Assembly: GCA_946628455.1 (NCBI GenBank)
Contig: CAMOWP010000007.1
Coordinates: forward strand, 1 to 22,552
Source: an uncultured Clostridia bacterium
Lineage (GTDB): Bacteria; Bacillota; Clostridia; Oscillospirales; Acutalibacteraceae
Length of the DNA: 22,552 nucleotides
Direction of reading: 5' to 3'
In this document: piece after piece, positions 14,350 through 22,517 of the stretch
Numbering within the stretch: the first letter of the stretch is position 1
How the letters are laid out: the number at the start of each line of letters is the position of its first letter
Notes under the pieces: generated by a model
Told to the model about the DNA's origin: nothing
Seen by the model: only the letters and a program-made list of their open reading frames with translations
Database searches by the model: none
Position numbers and translations under genes: made by a program

Positions 14350-16505
14350 TTGGTGTCCTTATAATCTAAAATTTTTCCGTTTTCATCCCAGGAGGTGTAA
14401 AAGGCTCTTGTGTATTTTTCGCCTGACGGGCTGACGTAAAGCTCGCCCTCCCCTTTCTTAAACGAGTTTGACAGGTCAATATAAAGATAGCCCTCGCTGT
14501 CGCAATAGCACTGCCTGAAATCGTAATAATTTCCGTTTCTGTCAGTGAGATAATAATGCTTGATGTCATATTCATCCTTGCTCGGCGTTTTTTCGGTTGA
14601 GGTATAGTAATAATACCTTTTGCCGTCCCTGGCGTAATATATCACTCTTTCGGGCGATTTATAGCAGTTGCCGAGACGGTCAAAATAATATCCGTTAAAA
14701 AGCATTTTTCTGAAGGTGTACTCCTCGCTGTCGGTAAGCCTGTTATCAGAATAGGAATTGATATAGTCTCCGTCTTCTGTAACACTTTCAAGGTCGACTA
14801 AATCAAAAACGCCGTATTTTGAATAGAAGGAGATATAGCCTCTGTCGCTTACATATGAGAAGAAATAATCTCCTTTTTCCGAAACAAACACGTGGAGCAC
14901 AGGCGCCTTTTTTTCGGATTTGTACATATAAAAGTAGCTGTTACCTACTATCATTGCCGCATACAGACCCGATTCCTTCATCGGAAAGGCTGTATGGCGT
15001 GTTTTCGTCTTTTTTGCTATTTTTTCATATGCGGTTGCATCCGTGCTGACAAGCTTAAGTATTTCCCTTTCCTTCGCCCTGAAGGCAGCCTGCTCATCGG
15101 TGATTTTTTCAGCGCTCAGAGTTTCGCTTACCTTGGTTTCGTCGCTGCCGTACATAAACTTGAACTCGGCGTTTTCCTTAAAATATTTTGCATATTCGGG
15201 CGAGGCTGTAACCTGAACGGGAACATAGCCTCTGTAGAAATTATAAAGCTCGTCGCCCTTTGCCTTATACGGAATCGCGCTGTGAATTGCCTGCTCGTCG
15301 TCGGCGCTAAGCTCAAGCCAGCGGAGTGTCGGTGAATCAAAGCCCTTTCTGAATTCCGAGGTGTCGGCTGTAAGGGCTACGCAATAAGGGCTGCTTTTGA
15401 TATACGTATTATATAGCTCTTCATCAATTTTCAGCTTTTTCATATCCTGCTCGGCAAGCTCGGAAAGCGCGCTGATTGCCTTTTGCACCTTTGAAACGCC
15501 GTCGCCTTTATCGGTAAAATCAAGTGCCTCCTCCTCGCCGTCAAGGTAAATTACAAGGCTTGAATAGTTATGCTCATACGAATATGAGGAAATCCTGTCT
15601 GAGCTTTTTTCAATTTCAAATTCAAGCTCGCTGCTTTCAATATACTGAGCGAGCTGCTTTTCATCCCTGCATTTTTCCGTTATTTCAAAAACCGTGTTAT
15701 AAAGAGCGATATATTCGTTTTTATAATAGGTGTAATCGGTATAGCACTTAACGCCGCAATAAAGCGCAACGGCAAGGAAAACAACGCCGATAAACCTGTA
15801 CGCCTTCACGCCGGCGCGCCTCAGCTTATTATCAAGGCGGCTTTTAATCTGAAGCTCAGCCTTGATTTCGTATACGAGCGCTGTGATAATTCCGACGGCG
15901 CACAGAGCGCAAAACGCCGCAAGCGCCGTTATTACCGCATTTTTATTATACTGCGAATAAGAGGAGTGCAGCTCCGCCTTATAAAACAGCTCCGAAAGCG
16001 TTTTGAAATCCGAGTTCACTCCCCTTGCTATATCAGCAAAAACAAAATAGTTAAACGTGCCGACTGCGGCAAGCTTCAAAACCGAAACGGCGCTTGAAGG
16101 GAGCAAACGCCTTTTAAGAGTCAGCGATACATCGGCGAGCATAACGCCGAAGGAGAGAAAAACGAAGGAAAGAAGAAGCGGCAGCATTGCGGGCTCAGCG
16201 TCAATATATTTACCCTTGAGATAATACATCGCGCCGAGCAGCGCAACAAGAATAACGCTTGTAGCTATGTCAAAAACGGGCGAATAAAAATCGTTATGAA
16301 CGCTGCCGAAATCCTCCTGAACGAGCTCGGCGCTTCCCATATCCTCAACCGCCTTTTCCTCCGCGGCTTCGGCTTCATAGTCTATGCTCTTATAAAATTC
16401 CACCTTTGTTTCGATATGCGAATCAAGCTCCTCGGCAACCTCGAGCTTATCCTTTCGCTTAATTATCTTTTTAGTTGCTTGTGATAAATAATCCTGTTTT
16501 TTCAT
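14346..16505 (-). CDS. HAAS-domain membrane protein with large outer domain
   Basis: 719 residues. Residues 1-66 (SQATKKIIKRKDKLEVAEELDSHIETKVEF ... AAEEKAVEDMGSAELVQEDFG) match the HAAS/DUF1700 type, a cytoplasmic domain usually encoded next to PadR regulators. Five membrane segments follow (about 78-97, 106-127, 142-160, 188-212 and 236-253). With the N-terminus inside, the remaining 465 residues should be outside the cell. That part is rich in Tyr, Lys and Asp/Glu; its last 200 residues hold repeated Y-x-Y-x-(D/N)-x-x-G strands (DRLGNCYKSPE, DRNGNYYDFRQ, SPSGEKYTRAF) suggesting a beta-propeller-like or WG-repeat-like fold. The ATG follows the padR stop with no gap (TAAATG). Ligand unknown. 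Confidence 0.8.
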   Translation of the reverse strand: MKKQDYLSQATKKIIKRKDKLEVAEELDSHIETKVEFYKSIDYEAEAAEEKAVEDMGSAELVQEDFGSVHNDFYSPVFDIATSVILVALLGAMYYLKGKYIDAEPAMLPLLLSFVFLSFGVMLADVSLTLKRRLLPSSAVSVLKLAAVGTFNYFVFADIARGVNSDFKTLSELFYKAELHSSYSQYNKNAVITALAAFCALCAVGIITALVYEIKAELQIKSRLDNKLRRAGVKAYRFIGVVFLAVALYCGVKCYTDYTYYKNEYIALYNTVFEITEKCRDEKQLAQYIESSELEFEIEKSSDRISSYSYEHNYSSLVIYLDGEEEALDFTDKGDGVSKVQKAISALSELAEQDMKKLKIDEELYNTYIKSSPYCVALTADTSEFRKGFDSPTLRWLELSADDEQAIHSAIPYKAKGDELYNFYRGYVPVQVTASPEYAKYFKENAEFKFMYGSDETKVSETLSAEKITDEQAAFRAKEREILKLVSTDATAYEKIAKKTKTRHTAFPMKESGLYAAMIVGNSYFYMYKSEKKAPVLHVFVSEKGDYFFSYVSDRGYISFYSKYGVFDLVDLESVTEDGDYINSYSDNRLTDSEEYTFRKMLFNGYYFDRLGNCYKSPERVIYYARDGKRYYYYTSTEKTPSKDEYDIKHYYLTDRNGNYYDFRQCYCDSEGYLYIDLSNSFKKGEGELYVSPSGEKYTRAFYTSWDENGKILDYKDTK

Positions 16506-16832
16506 TTATGCAAAGCTGAGCACCTTTTTAACCGAAACGGTGAAATCGTCAAATTCCTTAACCTTTTCAGCAAGGCGCTTTAGACCTTTCTTAGTTATAT
16601 GATAATACTTTCTTTTTCTTCCGTCGGCAACCTCCCAGTAGCTTTCAAGAAGGTCGTCCTTTTCCATTGAATGGAGAATGGGATACAGCGTTCCCTCTTT
16701 TAGCGAGAAAACGTTATCGGAGCGCTCCTCAAGCGTTTTGATGATTTTGTAGCCGTACATATCCTCGCTCTTGATTACGGATAAAACCATAGTAGGGATT
16801 GTTCCCGCGGATAATTCCTTATTAAATTTCAT
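16506..16832 (-). CDS. PadR family transcriptional regulator
   Basis: 108 residues, the usual length of the short PadR subfamily. The start at 16832 (MKFNKELSAGTIPTMVLSVI) has AGGAGGAA (16837-16844) 4 bases upstream; an in-frame ATG 25 codons further up would fall upstream of the promoter -10. The winged helix is clear: MYGYKIIKTLEE, then the recognition part SLKEGTLYPILHSMEKDDLL and the wing GRKRKYYHITKKG. The C-terminal helix (LKRLAEKVKEFDDFTVSVKKVL) should form the dimer. It heads a three-gene operon, and a 14-bp palindrome lies just after the predicted transcription start, so self-repression is likely. Confidence 0.93.
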   Translation of the reverse strand: MKFNKELSAGTIPTMVLSVIKSEDMYGYKIIKTLEERSDNVFSLKEGTLYPILHSMEKDDLLESYWEVADGRKRKYYHITKKGLKRLAEKVKEFDDFTVSVKKVLSFA

Positions 16833-16855
16833 AAGCTTCCTCCTATACTTATTTA

Positions 16856-16869
16856 AACTATGCATAGTT
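16856..16869. promoter_or_regulatory. Palindromic operator candidate for PadR
   Basis: AACTATGCATAGTT is a perfect 14-base palindrome. It begins a few bases after the expected transcription start of padR and ends 11 bases before the Shine-Dalgarno, the place where a repressor would block its own gene. Confidence 0.65.
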
Positions 16870-16878
16870 GATAAATGT

Positions 16879-16907
16879 ATTATACCAAGTTCATCTATAT
16901 ATGTCAA
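16879..16907 (-). promoter_or_regulatory. padR promoter, full consensus
   Basis: On the - strand TTGACA (16902-16907), a 17-base spacer and TATAAT (16879-16884): a perfect match to the housekeeping consensus in both boxes and in spacing. Such strength suits a gene held down by a repressor. Confidence 0.9.
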
Positions 16908-16909
16908 GC

Positions 16910-16939
16910 AAAAAATCGGGAGGGCACGGAGGCCCTCCC
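16910..16939 (-). terminator. groEL terminator made from a repeat hairpin
   Basis: On the - strand GGGAGGGC (16932-16939 on +), a six-base loop and GCCCTCCC (16918-16925), then G A and six T (16910-16915). It lies about 50 bases past the groEL stop and its T-run touches the padR -35 box. Confidence 0.8.
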
Positions 16940-16942
16940 TAC
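16918..16942 (+). repeat. CCCTAC hairpin repeat unit, copy C
   Basis: GGGAGGGC...GCCCTCCC followed by TAC is nearly the hairpin at 1997-2022, without the flanking 49-base segment. The same bases make the terminator above. Confidence 0.75.
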
Positions 16943-16989
16943 ATATTTATAATAGTTGTTTTCAGAATCTGGTAATTTCTAATTCCGAA

Positions 16990-18627
16990 TTAGTACATTC
17001 CGCCCTGTGACGCTGCTGCCATAGCCGCTGCCTGAGCTGCGTCAGCCTGCGGGTCCTTGATATCGGTTACAAGGCTCTCTGTTGTGAGCACCATAGCCGC
17101 AACGGAAGCCGCGTTCTGAAGCGCTGAACGTGTTACCTTTGCAGGGTCAACGATACCTGCTTCAAGCATATCTGAATACTCGTTTGTTGCGAAATTGAAG
17201 CCGTAGCCGTCTGCGCTGTTCTTAATTTTATCAACGATAACAGAGCCTTCAAGACCTGCGTTTGCGGCAATCTGCCTTACAGGCTCCTCAAGGGATTTGA
17301 GGACAATCTGAACGCCTGTTTTATAATCTGCATCGTCGGTATCAAGAAGAGCCGCAACAGCGGGGATTGCGTTGATAAGAGCAACGCCGCCGCCTGCAAC
17401 GATTCCCTCCTCAACGGCAGCCTTTGTTGCCGCGAGAGCGTCCTCGATTCTGAGCTTCTTTTCCTTCATTTCGGTTTCTGTTGCCGCACCGACCTTAACA
17501 ACTGCAACGCCGCCTGCCATCTTTGCAAGCCTTTCCTGAAGCTTCTCCCTGTCAAAATCAGAGGTTGAATTTTCAATTGCAGTTCTTATCTGAGCAACGC
17601 GAGCCTTGATATCGTCGCTGTTGCCTGCGCCGTCAACGATAATTGTATTTTCCTTTGTTACCTTAACCTGGCGGGCTGTTCCGAGCATTTCCATTGTGGT
17701 ATCCTTAAGCTCTAAGCCGAGGTCTGAGGTTACGACTGTACCGCCTGTTAAGATTGCGATATCCTGAAGCATATCCTTTCTTCTGTCGCCGAAGCCCGGA
17801 GCCTTAACGCAAACGCAGGTGAAGGTTCCGCGAAGCTTGTTGAGAAGGATGGTCTGGAGAGCTTCGCCCTCAACGTCCTCAGCGATGATAACAAGCTTTT
17901 TGCCTGACTTGAGAACTGTTTCAAGAAGCGGAAGGATATCCTGAATAACGCTGATTTTCTTATCCGTAATAAGCAGCATTGCATCGTCAATAACTGCTTC
18001 CATTTTATCTGCGTCGGTTACCATATAAGGAGAGATATAGCCTCTGTCGAACTGCATACCCTCAACAACCTCGCAGGTTGTGTCGGCAGTTTTGCTCTCT
18101 TCAATAGTGATAACGCCGTCTGCGCTGACCTTTTCCATAGCCTCTGCGATAAGCGAGCCGATATATCCGTCGCCTGCGGAGACGGTTGCTACTCTTTCGA
18201 TATCAGCGTTATCCTTAACTGCAACGCTGTTTTTCTTAACAGCCTCAACAGCGGCGTTAACTGCGGCCTCAATTCCCTTCTTAACAGACATCGGATTTGC
18301 GCCTGCCGCAACGTTCTTCATACCCTCGCGAACGAGCGCCTGAGCGAGAAGGGTTGCTGTTGTTGTTCCGTCGCCCGCATCGTCGTTAGTCTTTGACGAA
18401 ACCTCTTTAACGAGCTGAGCGCCCATATTTTCAAACGAATTGTCAAGCTCGATTTCCTTCGCGATTGTTACGCCGTCGTTAGTGATGAGCGGCGAGCCGT
18501 ATTTCTTATCAAGAACAACGTTTCTGCCCTTGGGACCAAGCGTAATTTTAACTGTGTTTGCAAGCTTATCAATGCCTGCCTGAAGCGCCTTTCTGGCGTC
18601 CTCACCGTAAATTATATCTTTTGCCAT
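16990..18627 (-). CDS. groL: Chaperonin GroEL (60 kDa)
   Basis: 545 residues, full length. It begins AKDIIYGEDARKALQAGIDKLANTVKITLGPKGRNVVLD and has the nucleotide site GDGTTTAT at 85-92. The apical domain contains CVCVKAPGFGDRRKDML, and the sequence ends AASQGGMY. The tail is short and has only a single GGM instead of a long GGM repeat. It forms the double-ring folding chamber closed by GroES in the cytoplasm. The Shine-Dalgarno CAGGAGGAA precedes ATG 18627, 32 bases after the groES stop. Controlled with groES by the CIRCE site. Confidence 0.99.
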   Translation of the reverse strand: MAKDIIYGEDARKALQAGIDKLANTVKITLGPKGRNVVLDKKYGSPLITNDGVTIAKEIELDNSFENMGAQLVKEVSSKTNDDAGDGTTTATLLAQALVREGMKNVAAGANPMSVKKGIEAAVNAAVEAVKKNSVAVKDNADIERVATVSAGDGYIGSLIAEAMEKVSADGVITIEESKTADTTCEVVEGMQFDRGYISPYMVTDADKMEAVIDDAMLLITDKKISVIQDILPLLETVLKSGKKLVIIAEDVEGEALQTILLNKLRGTFTCVCVKAPGFGDRRKDMLQDIAILTGGTVVTSDLGLELKDTTMEMLGTARQVKVTKENTIIVDGAGNSDDIKARVAQIRTAIENSTSDFDREKLQERLAKMAGGVAVVKVGAATETEMKEKKLRIEDALAATKAAVEEGIVAGGGVALINAIPAVAALLDTDDADYKTGVQIVLKSLEEPVRQIAANAGLEGSVIVDKIKNSADGYGFNFATNEYSDMLEAGIVDPAKVTRSALQNAASVAAMVLTTESLVTDIKDPQADAAQAAAMAAASQGGMY

Positions 18628-18659
18628 AATTAATTCCTCCTGAATAAATTTGCCGAGAA

Positions 18660-18932
18660 TTACTCAACTACTGCGAGCACGTCCTTCATATCTGCGATGG
18701 TGTACTCAACGCCGTCAAGCTTAACCTGAGTTCCCGAATACTTGCTGATTATTACCTTATCGCCAACGCTTACGGTAATCGGGTTTTCCTCGGTTCCTGC
18801 GCCGACTGCAACAACCTCGCTCATCTCAGGCTTCTCCTGAGCTGATGAAGCAAGAATAATTCCCGAAGCGGTTGTTTCCTCAGCCTCAATGCTTTTGAGC
18901 AGAACTCTGTCTGCAAGTGGTTTAATAGTCAT
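18660..18932 (-). CDS. groS: Co-chaperonin GroES (10 kDa)
   Basis: 90 residues, full length. It begins MTIKPLADRVLLKSIEAEETTASGIILASS, in which residues about 17-36 are the mobile loop that docks on GroEL. GDKVIISKYSGTQVKLDGVEY is the second conserved part. The Shine-Dalgarno AGAGGTGA lies before the ATG. First gene of the heat-shock operon. Confidence 0.99.
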   Translation of the reverse strand: MTIKPLADRVLLKSIEAEETTASGIILASSAQEKPEMSEVVAVGAGTEENPITVSVGDKVIISKYSGTQVKLDGVEYTIADMKDVLAVVE

Positions 18933-18962
18933 TTATATCACCTCTTATAATTATATACTAAG

Positions 18963-18989
18963 TTAGCACTCTCACCTTTCAAGTGCTAA
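18963..18989. promoter_or_regulatory. CIRCE operator (HrcA binding site)
   Basis: TTAGCACTC, nine bases, AAGTGCTAA: the classical inverted repeat TTAGCACTC-N9-GAGTGCTAA with one changed base in the right arm. It lies just downstream of the groES promoter. HrcA repressor binding here gives heat-shock control; hrcA itself is not in the window. Confidence 0.97.
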
Positions 18990-18994
18990 TATAT

Positions 18995-19022
18995 ATTTTA
19001 GCAAGTTTTTCCTGTTTGTCAA
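18995..19022 (-). promoter_or_regulatory. groES-groEL promoter
   Basis: On the - strand TTGACA (19017-19022), 16 bases, TAAAAT (18995-19000), with TG one base before the -10. The CIRCE site begins 5 bases downstream of the -10. Confidence 0.88.
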
Positions 19023-19050
19023 TAGTTATTTTTAATTATTAACAAAATAT

Positions 19051-19082
19051 ACAAAGAGCGTACAATAATATACGCTCTTTGT
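19051..19082 (-). terminator. Terminator after the transglutaminase-like gene
   Basis: ACAAAGAGCGTA (19051-19062) and TACGCTCTTTGT (19071-19082) form a 12-bp perfect stem with an 8-base loop, starting 7 bases past the stop codon. The following - strand ATATTTTGTT is only a weak T-run. Confidence 0.75.
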
Positions 19083-19089
19083 GAATAAT

Positions 19090-20967
19090 TTATGCAGTTT
19101 TAACCTTTGCCTTATTACCCCATTTTGAGTAATAGGTTCTGCCGCCGATTGTTTTATACGTTCTGATTCTAAGGTAATATTTCTTTTTGGATTTAAGCTT
19201 TGTAATCTTTTTGAGAGTATTCTTTGCTCCCTTGATTTTAAGCGTTTTAACGCCCCTTTTAAAGCTTTTGTCCGTGGAATACTGAACCTGATATCCTGTT
19301 ACCGAGGCAGCCTTTTTCCAGTAAAGCTTAATGTAATTTTTTGAATAGGTGTATTTTTTAATATAGGTTGTATTAAGCGCAATTTCATAGGTCAGCTTTA
19401 CAGAGCCTGAATAGTAGCCGCCAAAATCAACTATGACGGTGTGCTTGCCGGGAGTTTTTATATCAGCGGGATAGGTTACCTTGTATGAAGCTGCGGGAAC
19501 TGCATGGCCCTCGCTGTCTATAATAAGAAGATAAGGCTTCTGACCTTTTCCGTTATAATAATATTTTGATTTTGAAAGCTTAACGGTTGAGACGTAATTT
19601 ACTATTCTGTCCTCAAATCGCTCACCGCACCTTTCGCAGTGAGACTTAACAACGCCGTCAGCGCTTGTTGTTGCAGGGGTTACCTCCTCCCTGATATCGT
19701 GGCCGAGGGGCGCGATATACTCACGCGGAGAAAGCAGCTTGCGGCAGGTTGCGCAGTAGCTGCTGCCGCCTGCGCCGTGCATAGTACAGCTCGGAGCAAC
19801 TGTTGAGGTATATTCCGACGGCAAATGCTCCGATTTCTGAGCAGGCTCTCTTTTCGTTGCGCCGCAGAGAGCGCATTTATATACGTTGAAATAAAGCTCG
19901 CTGCAGGGCGCGTTTACCGTTTTAAAAAGCTCAAAGCTATGCTCTTCGCACTCGGGCAGTGCATATGCCGTATCAGCTATGTCAAAGCTCTCTGCTTTTT
20001 CAGCGGTTGCGCCTACGGTAAAAGTGCTTATAGCTCCGTGGTTCAGGAAATCGCTTTTGCCCTTAAGAAATTCGTCGTAAACCGTGTTCTGCTCCGTTAC
20101 GGTTGAGTTATCGCTGTCAACCGCGTTATCGTAATCATCCCAGGTACAGTCAATAAAATACCATTTTCCGCCGAGCTCAATAATATTCCACGCGTGATTG
20201 AGCGGCTGGCAGTAAACGACTCTTACGTCAAAGCCAAGCTGCTTTGCAAGGCGGTAAAAGAACAGCGCATAGCCGCCGCACACTACTCTGTGCTCCGTCA
20301 TCGCCGTATAGACAAGCTCCTTTTCGGGAACGCTCTCCCCTTCGGGTATATTATAATAGGTTACGGATTCACAGATATAATCGTGAATATTCTTTACCGT
20401 TTCCAAATCAGTTTCACCCTTTAAGGCTTCGGCTGATTCGGGAATTTTTTCATTTACGAACGCTTCCTTTTCAGGGGTTGAACGGTAGCTGAAGGAATAG
20501 TTGACGGCGGTGTAAAGCTCGCCGTCAATTAAGATATCGTCCCAGTGCCACGAAGCCTTTACGTATGCCATATAGAGATAGTCCCCGTCGTTACAGTCTG
20601 CCGATACGTCGTACGCGCGGCAGAAATCAATCAAGGCTCTGATATTGACCCCGTTGCTCTCCTCGTCGCAGTGAGGAAAATAGAAATTAATATTTTTCTG
20701 TAATGCCTTCATACAGTCGCGCACGTAAAGCTGAGCCTCGGCGAGGTTTTCAACATAACGGTAGCTTTTAAGGTCAGAGGAGATTGCAAAAAAGCCTCTT
20801 CTTACGAATACTGTTTTTTCATTATATTCGCTGTTTCCGTATTCATCAACGGTACACTCGCCGTAATGAACGCGCTCAAGCTCACCTGCCCAGGCGGCGA
20901 AGCTGCTCTGGATAAGCGCGAAAGCAAGGAGTATTGAAATCAGTATACTTAAAGCTTTTCTTTTCAT
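19090..20967 (-). CDS. Secreted transglutaminase-like protein with Cys-rich repeats and FN3-like end
   Basis: 625 residues. The signal peptide (MKRKALSILISILLAFALIQSSFA) is followed by a transglutaminase/protease-like fold whose Cys-His-Asp triad is visible: Cys230 in VVCGGYALFF, His258 in LNHAWNII and Asp273 in YFIDCTWDD. Residues about 340-455 hold Cys-x-x-Cys repeats (CALCG, CATCRK, CERCG) with PSC and PLGH elements like those of the + strand protein at 1-1902. A beta domain follows (about 460-530), then an FN3-like, very Lys-rich end (TGYQVQYSTDKSFKRGVKTLKI ... KKYYLRIRTYK). Such proteins may cut or link peptides outside the cell; the substrate is unknown. It starts 9 bases after the methyltransferase stop, with AAGAGGA as Shine-Dalgarno, so the two are co-transcribed. 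Confidence 0.88.
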   Translation of the reverse strand: MKRKALSILISILLAFALIQSSFAAWAGELERVHYGECTVDEYGNSEYNEKTVFVRRGFFAISSDLKSYRYVENLAEAQLYVRDCMKALQKNINFYFPHCDEESNGVNIRALIDFCRAYDVSADCNDGDYLYMAYVKASWHWDDILIDGELYTAVNYSFSYRSTPEKEAFVNEKIPESAEALKGETDLETVKNIHDYICESVTYYNIPEGESVPEKELVYTAMTEHRVVCGGYALFFYRLAKQLGFDVRVVYCQPLNHAWNIIELGGKWYFIDCTWDDYDNAVDSDNSTVTEQNTVYDEFLKGKSDFLNHGAISTFTVGATAEKAESFDIADTAYALPECEEHSFELFKTVNAPCSELYFNVYKCALCGATKREPAQKSEHLPSEYTSTVAPSCTMHGAGGSSYCATCRKLLSPREYIAPLGHDIREEVTPATTSADGVVKSHCERCGERFEDRIVNYVSTVKLSKSKYYYNGKGQKPYLLIIDSEGHAVPAASYKVTYPADIKTPGKHTVIVDFGGYYSGSVKLTYEIALNTTYIKKYTYSKNYIKLYWKKAASVTGYQVQYSTDKSFKRGVKTLKIKGAKNTLKKITKLKSKKKYYLRIRTYKTIGGRTYYSKWGNKAKVKTA

Positions 20968-20976
20968 TTTATCCTC

Positions 20977-22092
20977 TTATTTAAAATACATATAATACTG
21001 GCATTTTATCATACCGTTATAGAGCTTTCTTCTTTTATCTGCCTTTCTGCCGAAGCAGCTTTCAAAGCGCTCGTCGGGAGAGATAACGCCGTAGGACCAG
21101 CCTTTTTTTGCAGTGAACTTTTCGCCCATAATTCCGTAAAGCGCCTCAGCCTCTTTTATATCAAGCATACGCTCGCCGTAAGGGGGATTTGTAACAAGCG
21201 TTCCCCTTTCGGTTGTGGGATTAAAGCGCCTGATGTCGGAATTGCTGACTCTTATGAAATTATCAACGCCCGCGCGCTTTGCATTAATATCGGTAAGCTC
21301 GATTGCGTGAGGGTCGATATCGCTGCCGAAGGCTACGAAATCGGTATCCCTCTTAACGAGGTCTGCCGCTCTTTCCCTTTCGTTTTTCCAGACGCTTCTG
21401 TCAATTATTCCCCAGCGCTCGGAATCAAAATTGCGTTTTGCCGAAGGAGCTATGTTATTTGCAAGCAGAGCGCCCTCGATAAGCACTGTTCCGCTTCCGC
21501 AAAACGGGTCATACATAGTGTGATAATGGCGCAGCCTTGACAGCGAGCACATTGCCGCGGCAAGCGTTTCTCTTATAGGCGCGTCGTTACCGACGGGGCG
21601 GTAGCCTCTTTTATGAAGCCCCTTGCCCGAGGTATCGAGCATAACGGTAACCTCGTCCTTCATAATTGAAAACTGAATCTGATGTATGGGTCCGCTCTCC
21701 TCAAACCAATTTATATTATAATCCTCTTTAAGGCTTTCAACAACTGCTTTTTTAATAATTTTCTGACAGTCGGGAACGGAGTGAAGAACACTGCCGAGCG
21801 AAAAGCCTTTAACGGGAAAGGTATCGTTTGAGCCGATATAATCGCTCCACTTAATTGCCTTTACATTCTGAAACAGCTCCTCAAAGGTGACTGCGTTAAA
21901 CCTTGCAAGAACGATTACTATTCTTTCGCTGAAGCGCGACCATATATTTGCCCTTGCGAGAATGCTTTCATCGCCCTCAAAGAACACTCTTGCGTTTTCA
22001 GCCTTTACGTTACTTGCGCCCATCGTTTTAAGCTCGTCCGAAACAAGCCCCTCAACGCCCAAAAGGCAGGGCGCAGACATTAAGAAATTCAT
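20977..22092 (-). CDS. THUMP-domain class I RNA methyltransferase (RlmL/YpsC-like)
   Basis: 371 residues. The N-terminal ferredoxin-like/THUMP part runs over about 1-155 (MNFLMSAPCLLGVEGLVSDEL, ending near MLDTSGKGLHKRGYR). The Rossmann methyltransferase part has the S-adenosylmethionine loop DPFCGSGT at 195-202, the acidic GSDIDPHAIE near 256-265 and the catalytic motif TNPPYGERM at 301-309. The NPPY motif points to methylation of an exocyclic nitrogen; relatives methylate guanine N2 in 23S rRNA. Length fits the short Bacillus YpsC type, not the long fused E. coli RlmL. The Shine-Dalgarno GAGGT precedes ATG 22092. The exact target base cannot be told from sequence. Confidence 0.93.
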   Translation of the reverse strand: MNFLMSAPCLLGVEGLVSDELKTMGASNVKAENARVFFEGDESILARANIWSRFSERIVIVLARFNAVTFEELFQNVKAIKWSDYIGSNDTFPVKGFSLGSVLHSVPDCQKIIKKAVVESLKEDYNINWFEESGPIHQIQFSIMKDEVTVMLDTSGKGLHKRGYRPVGNDAPIRETLAAAMCSLSRLRHYHTMYDPFCGSGTVLIEGALLANNIAPSAKRNFDSERWGIIDRSVWKNERERAADLVKRDTDFVAFGSDIDPHAIELTDINAKRAGVDNFIRVSNSDIRRFNPTTERGTLVTNPPYGERMLDIKEAEALYGIMGEKFTAKKGWSYGVISPDERFESCFGRKADKRRKLYNGMIKCQYYMYFK

Positions 22093-22111
22093 TTTTATAC
22101 CTCGTGCTATT

Positions 22112-22139
22112 AAAAACGGGCGGCTCGCTGACCGCCCGT
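22112..22139 (-). terminator. Terminator/attenuator between the division gene and the methyltransferase gene
   Basis: ACGGGCGG (22116-22123) and CCGCCCGT (22132-22139) form an 8-bp GC-rich stem with an 8-base loop, followed on the - strand by TTTTTA. It ends 19 bases before the methyltransferase ATG, leaving no room for another promoter. Confidence 0.8.
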
Positions 22140-22145
22140 AAAGCT

Positions 22146-22451
22146 TTATTTACTTGATGAAATATCATAGAAAACAGTTTCGCCGTCCTTAGCGTAGCCC
22201 TTTTCCCTTGCCTTCTGCTCTATATATTCATCCTTATTCTCAGAATCGAGAACAGCCTTTACCTTTTCATTTTCCTCAATTTGCTGCTCATATTCAAGGC
22301 TTGCCTTTGCGGAAATTGAATTGAGCTTTGCAATGTCTGCATAGTTATTAATAAGAAGAACCGAGCAATATACTGCAACGGCAATAAACAAAGCTATCGC
22401 AAGATACCTTGTTACCGTTTTCTTATCAAGCTTTTTCATTTTTGTTTTCAA
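22146..22451 (-). CDS. Septum formation initiator, DivIC/FtsB-like
   Basis: 101 residues: a short basic N-terminus, one membrane segment (about 16-37), a coiled-coil stretch (about 40-75, EYEQQIEENEKVKAVLDSENKD) and the family's closing EYIEQKAREKGYAKDGETVFYD. The start is TTG at 22451, chosen because GGGGGAG lies 8 bases upstream; the ATG four codons later (22439) would be too far from it. DivIC/FtsB proteins are part of the divisome complex with FtsL and DivIB/FtsQ at the septum. DivIC and FtsL are hard to tell apart by such features, so no symbol is given. Confidence 0.88.
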   Translation of the reverse strand: MKTKMKKLDKKTVTRYLAIALFIAVAVYCSVLLINNYADIAKLNSISAKASLEYEQQIEENEKVKAVLDSENKDEYIEQKAREKGYAKDGETVFYDISSSK

Positions 22452-22487
22452 AGGTATCGCTCCCCCGACTGATTATAGTACCAATTT

Positions 22488-22517
22488 ATTATAATATATT
22501 TATTTACCTAAATGCAA
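22488..22517 (-). promoter_or_regulatory. Promoter of the DivIC/FtsB-like gene
   Basis: On the - strand TTGCAT (22512-22517), an 18-base spacer and TATAAT (22488-22493), giving a leader of about 30 bases. Bases 22518-22552 beyond it are AT-rich and show no feature. Confidence 0.72.

Noticed and set aside
14892..15335. 147-codon + strand frame
   Set aside because: Antisense to the HAAS-domain gene; no Shine-Dalgarno and no recognisable domain.
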